Of a stretch of DNA of 64,000 bases, positions 11,134 to 24,353 are shown one piece after another. Source of the DNA: Alopecurus myosuroides (lineage: Eukaryota; Streptophyta; Magnoliopsida; Poales; Poaceae); NCBI GenBank assembly GCA_028641055.1, contig CM054062.1:134086682-134150681 (forward strand), read 5' to 3'. The translations under genes and the position numbers were made by a program. The first letter of the stretch is position 1. Every line of letters begins with the position of its first letter. The notes below the pieces were generated by a model. The model did no database searches and was not told the DNA's origin. It worked only from the letters and a program-made list of their open reading frames with translations.

Positions 11134-14100
11134 TGTAACATCCCAGGTTTTTGAAAAATTTGAAAAATTTAAAACCTTCATGCATTCATGAGCATCATAA
11201 CATCCCTGCATTTTGATTTCATAAAATTTTGCCTTTAAATTGCAAAACACAAAATTTTAGGTGATATTACCTATTAAACCACATTTTGGATTAAAATATT
11301 TTTCTAAAATAAAGTAATTTAGTTTTGGGAAATAATAGTACCAAAATGTTCTATTTTTCATAAGCTTTCCGAAACATATTTTTGTGTATTTTTCTGAATT
11401 GTTTTGGCGGGGTTTTGATTTGAATTTGAATCAATTGAAAAAAAAGACAGAAAAAATGCGCGCAACCACCACACGGGCCCAGCCCATTTCCCTCCCCTCA
11501 CCCCACTCTATTCGTTGCACACGCGCAACAGAAGCAGCAGCCCGGCAACACGGCCTAGCAAGCCCAGGCAGAAACCCTCACCAGCCCGCCCCGCCTCTCT
11601 CTGTTTTTTTCTCACTGACAGATGGGTCCCACCAAGACGCCAGCATGACACACCAAGTGACGTCGCCCTCCTTCTTCCTCCCGTGCACGACAAGGACTCG
11701 GACCGGGGGAGATTCCTTCCACCCCGATTCCTTGCGGGGAAGGTTACGAATCAAAGCGACGAGGCCTCCCTATAAATAGAAACAGATCCCTCTCTGTTTC
11801 CCCTCGCGATTCGCCGCAATTAGAGCCAACAGGCCGCCGGAATCGCTCGCCGGGATCCCCCATCTGCGCCGCCATCTCCTTCCAAATTCCGGCACGGTGA
11901 GCTACCATCGCACCTCCCCGTGACCACCATCCTGTTGCCACCGATTGTGCGCACCCTTTAATTCACGGTCGATTCCTTTGGGCAGCATGTCGTCCGCCCC
12001 GTCCACATTAGGAGATCGCCGGCGTCTGTGCAACTCCATGCGCACCTCGACGTCGAGTCAGGAAGCAATCGACGACGTAGACCACTCCATAGAGTTCCCC
12101 TCGTCGAACCGCGCCTCGTTGTCGTCTCCATCGATCTGGAGGACCACCGGAGGGTCGCCGTAGTTGAGTTTCCGAGCCGCCGGCCGCCGCGTCACCATTA
12201 CCCGGTGAGCAGCACTGCCTCCTCCTGTCCCTTTGTTTCTGGCCGTTAGATCTAAATCCTAGGGTCTAGGATAGATGCCTTACACGAAAAGGTATTTGCA
12301 ATCACGGCCGTCCATCATAACTTAGATCCAGCGGCCCTCAGCGCTGATCCGCGCGAAACGGTATCAGCCAATCAGGAGCCACCATTGCCTGTCCCCCGGA
12401 TCGATTATATTTTTGATTAAAACAGAAAAATAACAGATTTCACTTAAAACTTGTAAAAATCATATCTCAAGTTCTATTTATCCAAATTCGATGATCTTGG
12501 GCTTTTTGGAATCGGCACATTGTGTAGATTAATCTAGGCTATTCAAATTTCAATTTTGAAACTTGCACTCACATGTTATTTGTAGATCTATATTAATCAC
12601 TATTTTGGGTATAACTTTTAATCTATAAATCTTTTTAGGTGAAATCAATTGCTATGGTTTTGTTTTGATGTCCTCTATCCAGTAGATGCGTTGGAAAAAT
12701 TATTTATACAACTTTGTAACAGAAACTCTTTTAATGTTGATATTTGCCTATAATAAAACCCTACTAATACTAATAATTATAAGTTGATAATAAATTTGTT
12801 TTGCATGCATCATAACCATGTTATTAACATAATAGAACATCATTGTTAGTAATTATTGCTAGTTGTGAAATTTGTGCACTAATTTGATTATTGCATAACA
12901 TGCATACATGTTTTTGTATTGTTATTTTGTTTCTATGTTATGTTTGTCTTGTATGTTTATGTGTGGATTGTTTTGCTTGTTTGGATTGTGAAGAGGAGCA
13001 AGTCTACTCTTGTTGCTGTTATTCTTGTTGTGATTGTTCATCCTATTGCCAAGGCAAGTGACACACCATCAAATCTCCCATATTTTCACTATGCATTACT
13101 AGTGTTTTTGAGTAGTATGCATGATAGGGAATTTTACTAAGTTATTATTATGCTATGCAAAATCCCAAGTAGTGTGTAGCCATCATTTAGACTTTTTATT
13201 TTGGAGACTTATACTTAGTTGATGCTTAGCCTTGCTACAAATTTGTTTTACTCAATGTTGTGAAACATTCTAAGTATAAATTTCAATGAACCACCTGGGT
13301 GGATTTGGTTGTTTGGTTGATGAGAGTTGAGTGTCGCCCCGAGGGGTGTTCACTTGTGGATTGCCACCCAGGAAACAAAGAGATTACCAAGTCCTCTAAG
13401 TTTAGTAGCTTTTCGTGCAGCCCTTTGACATATGGGCTCTGTCTTGATCAACTAAGTTGTGAGAGTTCAACCCATGCTTGACATGAAGATGTAGCAGAAT
13501 TATAGGTGGAACGGGTCTTGCTGGTTGGGTTGAATTCTTGCTTCTGAAAGATCTCGTCTCAATTCTCTCCTTTCCATGATGCACTCCGGGTGTATAGGAT
13601 GTTTGGGCTAATTGAAGACAAAGGGTGAAAGTGCACAACCTCTGCAGAGTTAGAAACTATGATCATAGTCGTGTTCCCAGAAAGGACAACTTCGAGCAGC
13701 TGGACAAGGATGGATGGAAGAATCTCAACACCATTTTGAAGAAGTAAAATTTGGCTAAGGAAACATTAGTTGTGGTGCTCATGGGTGTGTCCCATGGTGC
13801 CAATCTTTGAAAATAAAACTCTTTTTCAAAAGTGTTAGGGAAAAACTTGCTTCCTGCAAATAGCCTAAACTCCACCAAGCCAGATATGCATGTAGTTTAG
13901 ACTTGCCATTTTATATCCACCATAGTGTCATTTGCCAGTACATTGTTTGTACTGAATCTCCTTCGGGGCTGCATATTCCCACGTGCAGGAAGTTCTGAGG
14001 ATGAAGTTTGATCAAGTGCTTGGACTCGAGTCTACACCCAACATGCAATGCATGTGGCGCATGATTGAAGATGGAGGCTCATTGCTACCTTTGTTTCTGC

Positions 14101-14299
14101 TGTCTATAACTCTGAGTTTTGTAGTCTTTTGAGACTATGCACTTTGTAATAAAGCTATACTTGGCTATTCTGGATCTTTTGTAATAATTTTGATAATTCT
14201 GCAATGATACATTACATCTTGTTATGTGGTGCTAGCATTGATCCAGGGACTAGCACTTAACACAATAGTTCTTACATTATTAAATGTGAGGGCGCTACA
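11134..14299 (+). repeat. Z1 3' LTR
   Basis: Starts TGTAACATCCCAGG and ends GGCGCTACA, followed by the target duplication CATGA. It aligns with 6343-9515 throughout. Confidence 0.9.
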
Positions 14300-15083
14300 C
14301 ATGAACCCACTATTGAGCATAGATAGTCCCTCTTGAAGTTACAAGCATCAACTTGGCCAGAACATCTACTATTAACGGAGAGCATGCAAGATCACAAATA
14401 ACATAAACATGATAGATCTATAATAAACTTGACATGGTATTCAATATTCATCGGATTCCAGCAAACACAACATGTAGCATTACAATAAGACGATCTTGAT
14501 CATGTTAGGCAGCTCACAAGATCTAAACATGATAGCACAAAAGAGGAGAATAAAACCATCTAGCTACTGCTCTGGACCCGTAGTCCAAGGACGAACTAAT
14601 CACACATCACTCCGTAGACAGGCTTAGTGATGAAGAGTCCTGCAGTGATGATTTCCTCTCCTGGCAGGGTGCCGGGGAGAGCTTTAGAACCCTCCCAAAC
14701 TAGGGTTGACAAGGACAAAGGGATATGTCGGTGGGTGTCCGAGTGGCCCACACCATGTGGCGGAGGCCAAGGGGTGGGGGCGCTACCCTATGGTGTGGCC
14801 GCGTCAGTGCCCCCCTCCAGGTCTCCTCTGGACTACGGGTACATGACAACAAAATAGGGATTTCAGCTTTTGTTTCGTCCTATTCCGAGAATATTTCCAA
14901 AACAACTTTTCTGAAACCAAAAAACAGCAGGAAACAGGAACTGGCGCTGTGGCATCTTGTCAATAGGTTAGTCCTAGAAAATGCATAAAAATGATATGAA
15001 GTGTACAGAAAACATGTAGCAATTGGCATACTATCAACATGGAACATCAGAAATTATAGATAGGTTGGAGACATATCAGACGT

Positions 15084-16900
15084 CATTAAAAATGATCTCA
15101 TGGCGGTGTTCTCTCAATAAAACAAGAAATTTTTCTTTGTTTAAATTAAAATTTGTATTCCTCACTTTATTACGTAAGAAGGAAAATACGGTGCAAATTC
15201 AACAATATAGGCCTATTTGTCTATTTAATGTATGATTCAAAATATTTACTAAGGTTGCAACCAATAGGATTACGAAAATTGCTAGTAAAGTTATAAGACC
15301 GACACAATCAGTGCTTATGCCAGGGAGACACATCCTGGAAGGGGTGGTTATCCTTCATGAAACTATCCATGAACCCAGACGGAAAAAATGGATGGAGGTC
15401 TATTTAAAATAGATTTTGAAAAGGCATATGATAAGGTTAATTGGGATTTTCTTCTACAATTCCTATGTATGAAAGTATTTGACCCCTTATGGTGTAAATG
15501 AATTTTGCAATTCATACCGAGGGGAGCGACGGGGTTAGTGTAAAAGGGGCCCGGTATCGCCCATTTTATTTAACATAGTGGCCGATATGCTTGCCATACT
15601 TATTGCACGGGCAAAAGAGGAGGGGCATGTCGGAGGTTTAATCCCTCATGTGATTGAGGTGGGGGAGTCTCTATTTTGCAGTATGCGAATGATACGACCT
15701 TGTTTGTGGAACATGATCTCGCAAAAGCAGTTAACATGAAGCTTATTGTTTGCATGTTTGAGTAATTGTCGGGGTTAAAAATAAATTTCCACAAGAGTGA
15801 TATTTTCTATTTTGGAAAGGCAAAAGATAATGAACACACATACAAACAAATCTTCTGTTGTGAGTTTGATTCTTTACCTTTTAAATACCTTGGGGTACCG
15901 ATTCATCATAGAACTCTCCGGAAGGTTGAATGGTATCCATTACAGGCTTACTTCAAAAGGAAGTTGAGTTGCTGGCAAGGCAAGTTCTTATCCTATGGGG
16001 ATTGTCTTCTGCTAGTGAATTCGGTATTAACAAGTCTCCCTATGTTCATGCTATGTTTTCTTGAGATACCTATAGGGGAATAATGGTTGACCAAGTGGAA
16101 TATTATTTGCAGACCAATGGACCAAGGGGGTTTAGGTATCGTGTTGTTGGAGTTGAAAAACAAATGCCTTCTTAGCAAATGGATGATTAAACTGTTAAAA
16201 GAGGAAGGAATTTGGCAGGAGTTGATTCTAAATAAGCATCTAAAGAATTCTACTTTAGCTCAGGTTGTAGCCAAACCGACGGATTCTCCCTTCTGAAAAG
16301 GGTTGATGCGAGTTAAAGATGATTTTTTTAGTAGGGGTGTTTTTAAACCCAGAAATGGGGCTGCCATTGGTTTTTGGGAAGATACTTGGTTAGGAGATAC
16401 ACCTCTAAAAGCTCAATATCCATCATTATATAACATTGCAAGAAGGAATAATGCTTCTGTTCAAGATGTTATGTCTAATGCACCTCTGATTAGTATGAGT
16501 TTTAGGAGGAACTTAGTTGGTCATCTATGGGATTCGTGATCTCATCTATGCCAAGGATTGATGGACGTTAATTTAACATAGGATTCATACACCTTTGTGT
16601 GGAGATTAACTGCTAATGGTGTATTTGCTGTCAAGTCTATGCATAAAGACCTAAGAATGGTCATACGAGATACCTTCGCAAATATCTTGGGAAGCCGAAA
16701 GTCCCTCTAAATGTAAAAGTATTTATGTGGTTTCTCAATAACAAAGTCTTACTCACTAAAGATAACCTAATAAAATGGAAATGGCAGGGATGTAATAAAT
16801 CTTCTTTTTGCAACTCGAAGGAGAATATATAACATTTGTTTATTTCTTGCCATTTTGATAAACTTCTATGGCAGTTGTGTTTACTACTTATAGTATCACA
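15084..16900 (+). pseudogene. LINE A ORF2, RT palm and C-terminal region (degenerate)
   Basis: The frame broken at 5566 resumes here: FWDV at the left edge joins VIKNDLMAVF at the right edge. RT motifs follow: QIQQYRPIC (15200), RPTQS.LMPGRHILEGV (15300), KIDFEKAYDKVNWDF (15400) and QYANDTTLFVEHD (15679). The catalytic YADD is YAND. Further on are LPFKYLGVPIHHR (15880), PMDQGGLGI (16120) and FWEDTWLGDTPL (16375), usual in the C-terminal half of plant L1 ORF2. Frameshifts and stops are frequent. Confidence 0.8.
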
Positions 16901-17385
16901 CCACCGACCAATATATCAAATATGTTCGGTAATTGGCTGAATGGTGTTGAGATAAAGGACAAACGTTAGGATCCAAATTAGGGTTTCAACGTTGTGTTGG
17001 TCAATCTAGAACTGCCGGAATAATATTGTCTTTAACCGGTCCACAAATTTTAATGTTTTGCATGTTATATCTATGGAGGTTCATTGGATACAACAGTGGT
17101 CTTTGCTCCTTCTAGTGAACCAGCGAGAACTTATGGATACAGTATGTTCACAGCTCCTGGTGGCCGCTCGGGATTTTTTTTTAGCCAGGCTACATGGCAG
17201 CATTTTAGTCGTTTATGCGGTTTGTAGTTCGAGTATGTTGTCATTGTTTCGATGGTTGATTCATGTCTCAACCTTGCTTGATCGTTTAATGTAACGAATG
17301 GTACTATTTTGAATAATGCAATGAAAAGTTGTGTGCATCAATCGATGCATAAACTAGGGTTTTCACCCTCATTTCAAAAAAGGTA

Positions 17386-18790
17386 AGTGTTCGTGCGTCT
17401 GGTGTTCAAAACTAAAGCATGTCCATGATCTTTTCATGCGTGTGTTATTCCTTCTCCATTGCTTAAAACTTCATTATGAATTTCTAGTTCTCCAATGGCA
17501 ATAACATGTGAAGAGAACGGGGCAAGGTACTTGGCTTCTGCTGCGAAATTGGTTCTATAGTCTTTCATCCGACCATAGTTTTCTGACAAGTTTAGAGTTT
17601 TGTTAGCTCTATGCCAAATCGTTGGAAGCAAATGCTGGGATTTTGTAACCTGCCAAAAAGTGGAGCAGACAAGAGGTAGAGAAGGCTTTTACAGTAGAAG
17701 AGAGGATGGATAGTCATAATTTTGAATAATGGTTGCACGATTGCTTAAAGGTTTGGGGATCATATTCTTGGTTAGTCTGCTTTGGAAATTGAATATTTTG
17801 ATAATTGGTTTGCACCGCTATCTTGTGGCATACATATTCTTTGGATTTTCACTTTCCTTGGCTTATGCTAATCTGGACATACTTTTCAGGAACTATAAGT
17901 ATTAACAATTTCCCTCCGTCTAAAAAAGGATGTCTCAACTTTGTCTAAATTTGTATGTATTTAAACACTAAAACACGCAAATGTGTGATAACAGGACGGA
18001 GGAGTAGTAATGTGTGATAACAGGTCATCCAATACTTAGGTCAAAACTGGATGGAGAGTAACGGCCAGCCTAAGACGAAATTTTTCTTACTGCAGTGAAG
18101 TAGAGAATACCAACTCTGCACAATTTCTGTGCAAACAACTTATATACAGACTCATAAACATGATAATTCAACACCTTCAATCTTAAACGATGACATGAAA
18201 AATATCCTGTCATAATCAGGTTTTCAAGCATCTAAACATGCCCTCCCATAAGGCAATAACATACACCATAATCTAAAAAAAATGACATAGCACTGACAAC
18301 TGCTGACAATGATGTAGCCTCATTAATCTAATTTGTACCGGCACTATATTTGAGTGTGCTCATAACACAAAAGGTAAACCACGTTTACTTCCCACAAAAT
18401 GTATTTGTTAGAACTACCTAAATTTTTAAAGGACCTGATTAAAGTAGAATTATAATTAGAATGTAAAAAGGATAGCATATTTGAGAAATTATTGTACTGG
18501 CATCAAGTGAGTTCGATGGGAGAGTCATGTAAGGCGTCCAAGACACCATATTTCATCAAATTTACAAATCGCCATATTGTTGCAGATTGTGTGTAATGAG
18601 AATGATAACTCTGTATGTATAATCTGTTGACAACTATGTATAATATGCATATTTGTTTATTTCTTTCATAAATCGTTCTATCGCATATGGAGGATCAATG
18701 TGCGCATCTTCTTTGTGGTCTAATGATCGTGTCCCATTTGTAGACCTAGCAAACAGTTGTATTTAACAAAGTCGTAGAGGTAAAAACATC
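17386..18790. other. Intergenic stretch, no gene recognised
   Basis: The sequence between the end of LINE A and the solo LTR is AT-rich with no coding frame I can support. It holds one short Stowaway MITE (17911-18004). A 16-bp direct repeat AATGTGTGATAACAGG (17980 and 18009) straddles the right end of the MITE. Confidence 0.5.
17911..18004. mobile_element. Stowaway-type MITE (Tc1/mariner), shortened
   Basis: The left end reads TCCCTCCGTC and the right end GGACGGAGGA, inverse to each other, as in Stowaway elements of grasses. The inside begins AAAAAAGGATGTCTCAAC, common in Triticeae members. It is about 94 bp, shorter than usual, so part is deleted. TA follows the right end; the left TA duplication is not clear. 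Confidence 0.7.
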
Positions 18791-18795
18791 GGATT

Positions 18796-21700
18796 TGTAA
18801 CATCCCAAGTATGAAAAACAGCCTTACAATGTTTGCTTTTTGTTTAAATTTAGTTTGCATCATTCCATCATGAGTTTTGCATTTGTTTTCACTTGTTTTC
18901 CATTTGAATTTTAAACCAAATTTCAAATCCTTGTTCTGTTACAATTTTTCAAATGAAACATTCAAATCAAACCATTCAATTGCTTCCAATAAACTAGAAT
19001 TTCCAAAGTATTAACTTGCCTAATTTTCAATAATTCAATTATTGCAAATTTCACTCAAATCCATTTGAATTTCAAACAGCAATAAAAATTTAAAATTTTG
19101 GAAAACAAAAAGTTGCACAACTGGGCTTTTGTAATAAATAACTCATAAAAATTATCACCAAAAATTTTTCATCCCCAAAACCCCTTCTTTTCTTCCCTTT
19201 TTCTTTTCTGCAAAAAAAAAACAGAGAGAAAAAAAATAAAAAAAAATCGGGCTGGGGGAGGCAGACCAGGCCAGCCAGCTGGGCCAGCCCAGCCCACCTT
19301 CCACCCCAGCCAGCGCGCAGCACGGCCCGCGGCCCCTTCTCCCTCCTCCGTACGGCCAGCGTCAGCTGACGCCAGCACGCACACGCACCGCACCTCCCCC
19401 CTCTCTACCTGCTCCCATCCCTCCTCCTTTTCTACCCCGAGGGCACCCAAACCCTAGCCATCCCCCTCTCTTCCTTCCCTGCGCCGCCACCTCCATTTCT
19501 TTCCCTCGTTTCCCCTCCGTTTCTCCTCTGAATTGTTTTCTGAACTTTCCGACGAGCAGCCATGGCCGGAGATTGATGGGGTTGGTGTAGGGGTGTTGGT
19601 CGTCGTCGAGTCCCCGCGGGCACGGGAACGGGACCGTGGTAGTCCCCTCTCCCTCCTCGCTTCCTCGACAGGGCCTGGGAGGCCTCGGATCCCCGCCGCC
19701 GTCTCCGTCCACGTCGCCGGCCACCGTCACCTCGTCGGGCCTCCTGCTCCCTCTACTCCCCACGGTGAGCACGTCACCTCCTTCCCCTCTCTCTCGCCTC
19801 TGCCCGTTGCGCACGCGTACCCACCCTGCACACGACCACGAGCAGCGGCAGTAGCGTCAGATCATCACCGGCGATCACCGTTCGATCCCTCCGCCGTCAG
19901 GTTCAGAAAGACCGAACCTTTTTGTTCAGTTTCAGTTAAGCCGCGAGATCCACCTCAAAACCACATGGATCCCTCTCCTATCACCACCGTCGAGCTATCC
20001 CAGTGGCCAGATCTAACGGCGCGCAGCGCGAGGGCGCGGGTTCGATCCCCCGTCGCGGGATTAAATCCCACATTTTTGCCTCGCTTTGCCACGCAGGCCA
20101 TCTGGCCCCACCTGCCATTGGCAGTGGATGCCACGTAAGCGCACACACGCACTGCCACGCAGGCAAGAGCTGGGCACTGGCCCACTGCCAGTGACCCAGG
20201 GGCTGCTCTGCCTGCGTAGAAAATGTTCCAGGGACCTTTTCTGAATTTCTTTTTTGCACCTAAGCCCCTGGAACAAATCTGATACTTTTAAAAATCACAG
20301 AATAGCCCCTGTAATTCAAATTCAAATATCTTTTGCAAATCAAATCCAAATTTAATAAATAAAATATGTTTTCCATACCAAATTTAATTCTCTACATGTT
20401 AAAACCATTTGTATACTGTTTTGAACATTTCAAATGGTTTCAAAAATTCAAATTCAAATAACTCATTCAAATTTGGTCAAATTCATAACTAATTCAAATT
20501 TATTTCAAATGGCACATATAAAATATGTTTTCCATGCAAAATTGAACAAGCTTTCCAAATATAAACTTTGTTTCCTGTTTTGAATAATTAAAATTGGTTA
20601 AATAATTTAAATCTTGTTTAAATCATTTAAAATTGCTAAATTAATAACTTGGTCAAACTAAATTCTTTTTGAACATATAAAATATGTTTTCAAACCAGAA
20701 AAATATAATCTTTTCAAATATGAATTTTGTCTAATGTTTTGAACAAACAAAAATTCAAATAATTTTGTACTTGAATTAAATTCATTTAAATCTTGTTTAA
20801 ACTTGTTTAATTCATAATTAATTCATTTTAAATCCATTGTTAACAAATGAAGTATGTATTCCATCTAAAATTTTGTGTTCCTTCCAAATATGAATTTTGT
20901 TATCTCTTTTGAACAATTAAACTTGGTGAAAACAACAAATGTTTGTGTAACTCATTTAAGAAGCCAATTTTCATAACTTAATAAATAAAATTCCAAACTT
21001 GGTAAACAACATTTCAAATTGAAGCTATTGTTGTTTTCTTATTGTTTTCATCATCCATGCATCATTCTAATCAACTTTCACATGATGGTTATTTGTAGAT
21101 CATTTAATTTAACATTAATTCATGGGCCCTTCCATATGCAATCCAAGTGGCATATGGGCCCATTTAAATATGTTTACCATGTCAACTAGCTTATCATTGA
21201 TGCATCAATTAAATTGTCATGCATCATCCCATGTTTGTGCATTATGCCATGTTATTGATTGTTTGTCTCTCTGCGTTGTTTGTTTGCTTCTTCTCGAATA
21301 GACGACGACGTTGAGACAGACGAGGTTTACGACACTACTTCAGATGAGTTGGCCCAGTACCAGGCTACTGAGTTTGCAGACAAGTATTCACTCACATGAA
21401 CCATTGTGTCCTTTCCACACTGGATACCGATACTTTCCGTTGTCTATCCTGCCAGCCTTAAGATTCGTTGCTTGTGTTCCGATCCTATCACATGTTATCC
21501 TGTAACCCTGATATAGCCTATCCTCCACACCTATAACCCCGTTGCTTGTTGCCTGTGTCTTACTAGCATGCTTAGGGTTGTTTATGCTCGAGTCTGATGT
21601 CCGTTATTTCTGTTACCATATTTATTATTATTCTGGGGCCTCGACGTTTAAACAACAACCTGTTAATGTTTGAGGTAATGCTAATTTGATGATAAGGCAC

Positions 21701-23128
21701 CGGCAGGAGGCCGGGTATGGTTTTGAGGCCTGCTAGTGTCGAACTCAGGAAAAGTTCTTGTCCTCTAGATCCATGATGAGCGCGCTAACCGCATGTGGGA
21801 AGCGTGTATGGGCGCCCCCCTCAACTTTGATTCGATTCGCATCTCGTCCAAATCGCCTCATTTAGTTCGGGTTTTCCATTTGCCGCATGCATATGCAGGT
21901 GCGAACCCTTGGCGCCAGGGTGGTAACTTTTGTAGTCGGCATTTAGGGAGACACGTTCTTAGAGTGCTATGAGGGTCCCCTTTTCTTCGTGGGGCTTGAT
22001 TAGCCGTGCGCTCAACTGCACGGGGTTCTTTGGGCTTGATGCGAAGAAGAGTTGGGTTGTGTTGAGTACCTCGCTTGGTGGGTTGATCCCCCGTCTGGCG
22101 GGATATTTTTACGTGTACGGCCAAATTGGTGCATCCCTGCAGGGTTAAATCTTCTCGAGAAGCCGTGTTGTCCGCGGTTATGGATGACTTGGTGATAGGG
22201 CTGGCTAACAAGGATTAGACAACTTACACCTAATCAATAATAAGTTGACTAGTAATAAGCTTATTGACACAATAACTTGAACCTTCATTAATCCAACTGT
22301 GTGGGTTATCCTCGGATTGCTTCTTTGGATAAGGGGCGAGATCCAGGATGGGTTTGTTTGAGGTTGTTGGTAGTTGGTTCCGATGCGCTATCTTATCCCT
22401 TTCTTTTAGCCGGATGTTGTAGTGTGTCTCTGTAGTTGGTTAGGCAGCCCGCTGCCGCACTTTTGTATCACCTATCTTCCGTTGAACCCAAAGCATCCGT
22501 ACTTGGTGTTGCCGGGTACACTTTGGTATCTTGTGCGTCTTGCTTGCCAGTACTCGTCTGTACTGACCCCTTTGGGGCTGCGTGTTCTGCAGACTACGTT
22601 TCCGAGGATCCCCATGGTGGCTACTACGTGGAGTATGACGAGGCTGCTGACGAGTAGATAGCGGACCCGGGCAGGATCCGAGACTTTGTGGATGGGCTCC
22701 GTACTTTTCGTTTCCGGCCTCTTAGGCCTATTTGGATCTTGTCTGTACTCAGACACTTTGGATGCTTCCGCTGTGATGTAATGATGACTTGTTGGGACAT
22801 ATGTCCTCTGCATGACTGTATTTGCTATCTCTGCTCTAGTGAGAGCTATTTGCCACTTATTTCTATTTCTTTGTGTCTTAGAGATTTGTTGTGATATCAC
22901 TTGTTCGAATGCCGTTGACGTACCATGTGTGTATGTTATGAAGTACGTCAATGGAAGTAGTCGGATTTCTATGGGATGGTTTACGCAGACGATGAATAGT
23001 AGAGGATGGTTGTCACACGTTTACGTGTTGGCCTACTCATCTTGAGATGCGGGTGCCGGTATGCCCCGTAAGCCATCTATCTACTGTTTAGCGGGCTGTG
23101 AGTATCCTCTAGAAGTCCGGGTGCGACA
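18796..23128 (+). repeat. Solo LTR of Tekay family Z2 (4333 bp)
   Basis: It starts TGTAACATCCCAAG and ends GGGTGCGACA, and it is flanked by a perfect 5-bp duplication GGATT (18791-18795 and 23129-23133). It aligns with the inverse complement of both Z2 LTRs (46189-50316 and 56303-60444) but is more diverged. No primer site, coding region or second LTR is present, so it is the product of LTR-LTR recombination. The open frames within it are not genes. Confidence 0.92.
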
Positions 23129-23133
23129 GGATT

Positions 23134-24350
23134 GGACACGGGTGGTATGCTATGATGACAAAGGAGCAAAATATCTATAGAGGCAACACACAAGGATGCA
23201 AAACAGAGTGGTGTTCATACTGCCAAAGTGTCTCAATCATTGCACAATTCTGAAACATATGCAAAGGAACTCGGGCCCCTGAACTCCCTGGGTTGGTAAT
23301 GGTATTACTCTATCTTATAATCCCCTTGTTACTTTGCCGATGATACTTTCATGATTGATGAATCCCTACTCTATGTTATGGTTATATTGATGTTCTAGGA
23401 TTCCAGTGAATCAATATTGATCTTTTCCATGAAATGGTCATGTATTTTATTTATATTTAGCTAAAAAGGGGTACATCTTGCACCCCAAAGAGACCAGATA
23501 TGTTAACAATGTTGTTGCATTTTCTGGTTCAACTCATTAATGACCAACCATGAATGCTTTTTGATAATCAAATAATTGTTGACTTTTTGGAAGTCTGAAT
23601 TTTGAATAAAATCATATTTCCAACACTAAAAATGCCCGATCTAATACACGTACAATATACTCACCCGAAGAACACTTTCATTTATACATATTATTACATG
23701 GTTATATACATCAGTGTTTGTTTGACATATGTTAATTTGAGTCTTTTCATTAACTTATGGATGGACTGAACTTCTATTTGACGCCATTTGCTATGAAACT
23801 GTTGCACGGTTGACATATGTATGAACAAGCTCAAGAGGAAAGAGCGTGAGCTTGAGACGGAAACACCACCGTCTTGAAAGCTGCCGAAGACTACTGGCCA
23901 GGGTGTGGAAAGTCGGTCATCTTCCCAGAGCAAATGGTTGCGGGTCTCGCAAGGATATCAAAAAGCTAGATGCCGACAAAGGAACTGTCTCGGACCATAG
24001 AAATTGAAGTTAGATTCAAGTGGCGTTAACCAGACTAGCTCATGTACTCCATGTCTCTAGATATACTCTGGATCTGATCAACGTTGTGAGTTGTTCTCTG
24101 GTTATCTCTTGTAGTAGCTTGTTGCCAGGTCAATCTTGCATACATATCTCATGAGCATTGTGGGTTGTAGCATGTATTAGTCATTGTTGTGAACTAAGAT
24201 CTTTATACTTTAAGTTGAATATCGATTATCAGCTATATGACCAACTGAGTTTTTGCTGACGTGGCCACTCGCATGCTTCCGAGTTGGAACGGGGAGATAG
24301 GGTAGACGTATCAGTCGCCCAAGCTCTGGCACTTGTGGATGCTGTGAGTG
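23134..24350. other. Intergenic stretch, no gene recognised
   Basis: AT-rich sequence between the solo LTR and the Harbinger-type element. No transposon ends or convincing coding frame were seen; the 79-codon minus-strand frame at 23694-23933 has no recognisable family. Confidence 0.5.
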
Positions 24351-24353
24351 TTA

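Larger units (their letters stand above)
6343..14299 (+). mobile_element. Z1: complete-ended, internally deleted Tekay-type Ty3 element
   Basis: Two LTRs of 3173 and 3166 bp enclose only 1618 bp of internal sequence. Both ends are intact (TGTAACATCCC...CGCTACA) and are flanked by a perfect 5-bp duplication, CATGA (6338-6342 and 14300-14304). A tRNA-Met primer site, an upstream ORF, the first part of gag, a scrap of the pol C-terminus and a polypurine tract are present; protease, RT, RNase H and integrase are absent. The structure fits a non-autonomous deletion derivative, or a deletion after insertion. It lies inside the X1 solo LTR. Confidence 0.9.
5567..15078 (-). repeat. Solo LTR of Athila-like family X (copy X1), split by Z1
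   Basis: LTR sequence occupies 5567-6342 and 14305-15078, together about 1550 bp, matching the 1605-bp X3 5' LTR along its length. On the minus strand it starts TGATATGTC at 15078. The other end has decayed from CA to AA, so the plus strand begins TTATGG where X3 has TGATGG in reverse. The flanks are GATGT (5562-5566) and GACGT (15079-15083), a 5-bp duplication with one change. No internal region remains, so it is a solo LTR formed by LTR-LTR recombination inside LINE A. Confidence 0.85.
3882..17385 (+). mobile_element. LINE A, L1-type non-LTR retrotransposon, split by nested insertions
   Basis: LINE coding sequence runs 3882-5566, is interrupted by the X1 solo LTR (5567-15078), and resumes at 15079/15084 to a short oligo-A end near 17385. 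The left end is cut by X2, so it is truncated here or continues outside. Recognisable parts in order are the end of ORF1, the endonuclease, the RT linker, the RT palm and a C-terminal zf-RVT-like region. Many stops and frameshifts occur, and the catalytic YADD of the RT reads YAND at 15682-15693. It is an old, dead copy and the oldest layer of the left-hand nest. Confidence 0.85.

Noticed and set aside
20038..20048. A true tRNA gene at the B-box-like site in the solo LTR
   Set aside because: No acceptor stem or full cloverleaf could be drawn; kept only as a promoter-like observation.
19533..20138. 201-codon frame inside the solo LTR
   Set aside because: GC-rich LTR sequence with no protein family; no matching long frame in the equivalent part of the Z2 LTRs.
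22472..22951. 159-codon frame antisense in the solo LTR and 127-codon frames in the Z2 LTRs
   Set aside because: Start and length differ among copies and no domain is visible; treated as chance openness.
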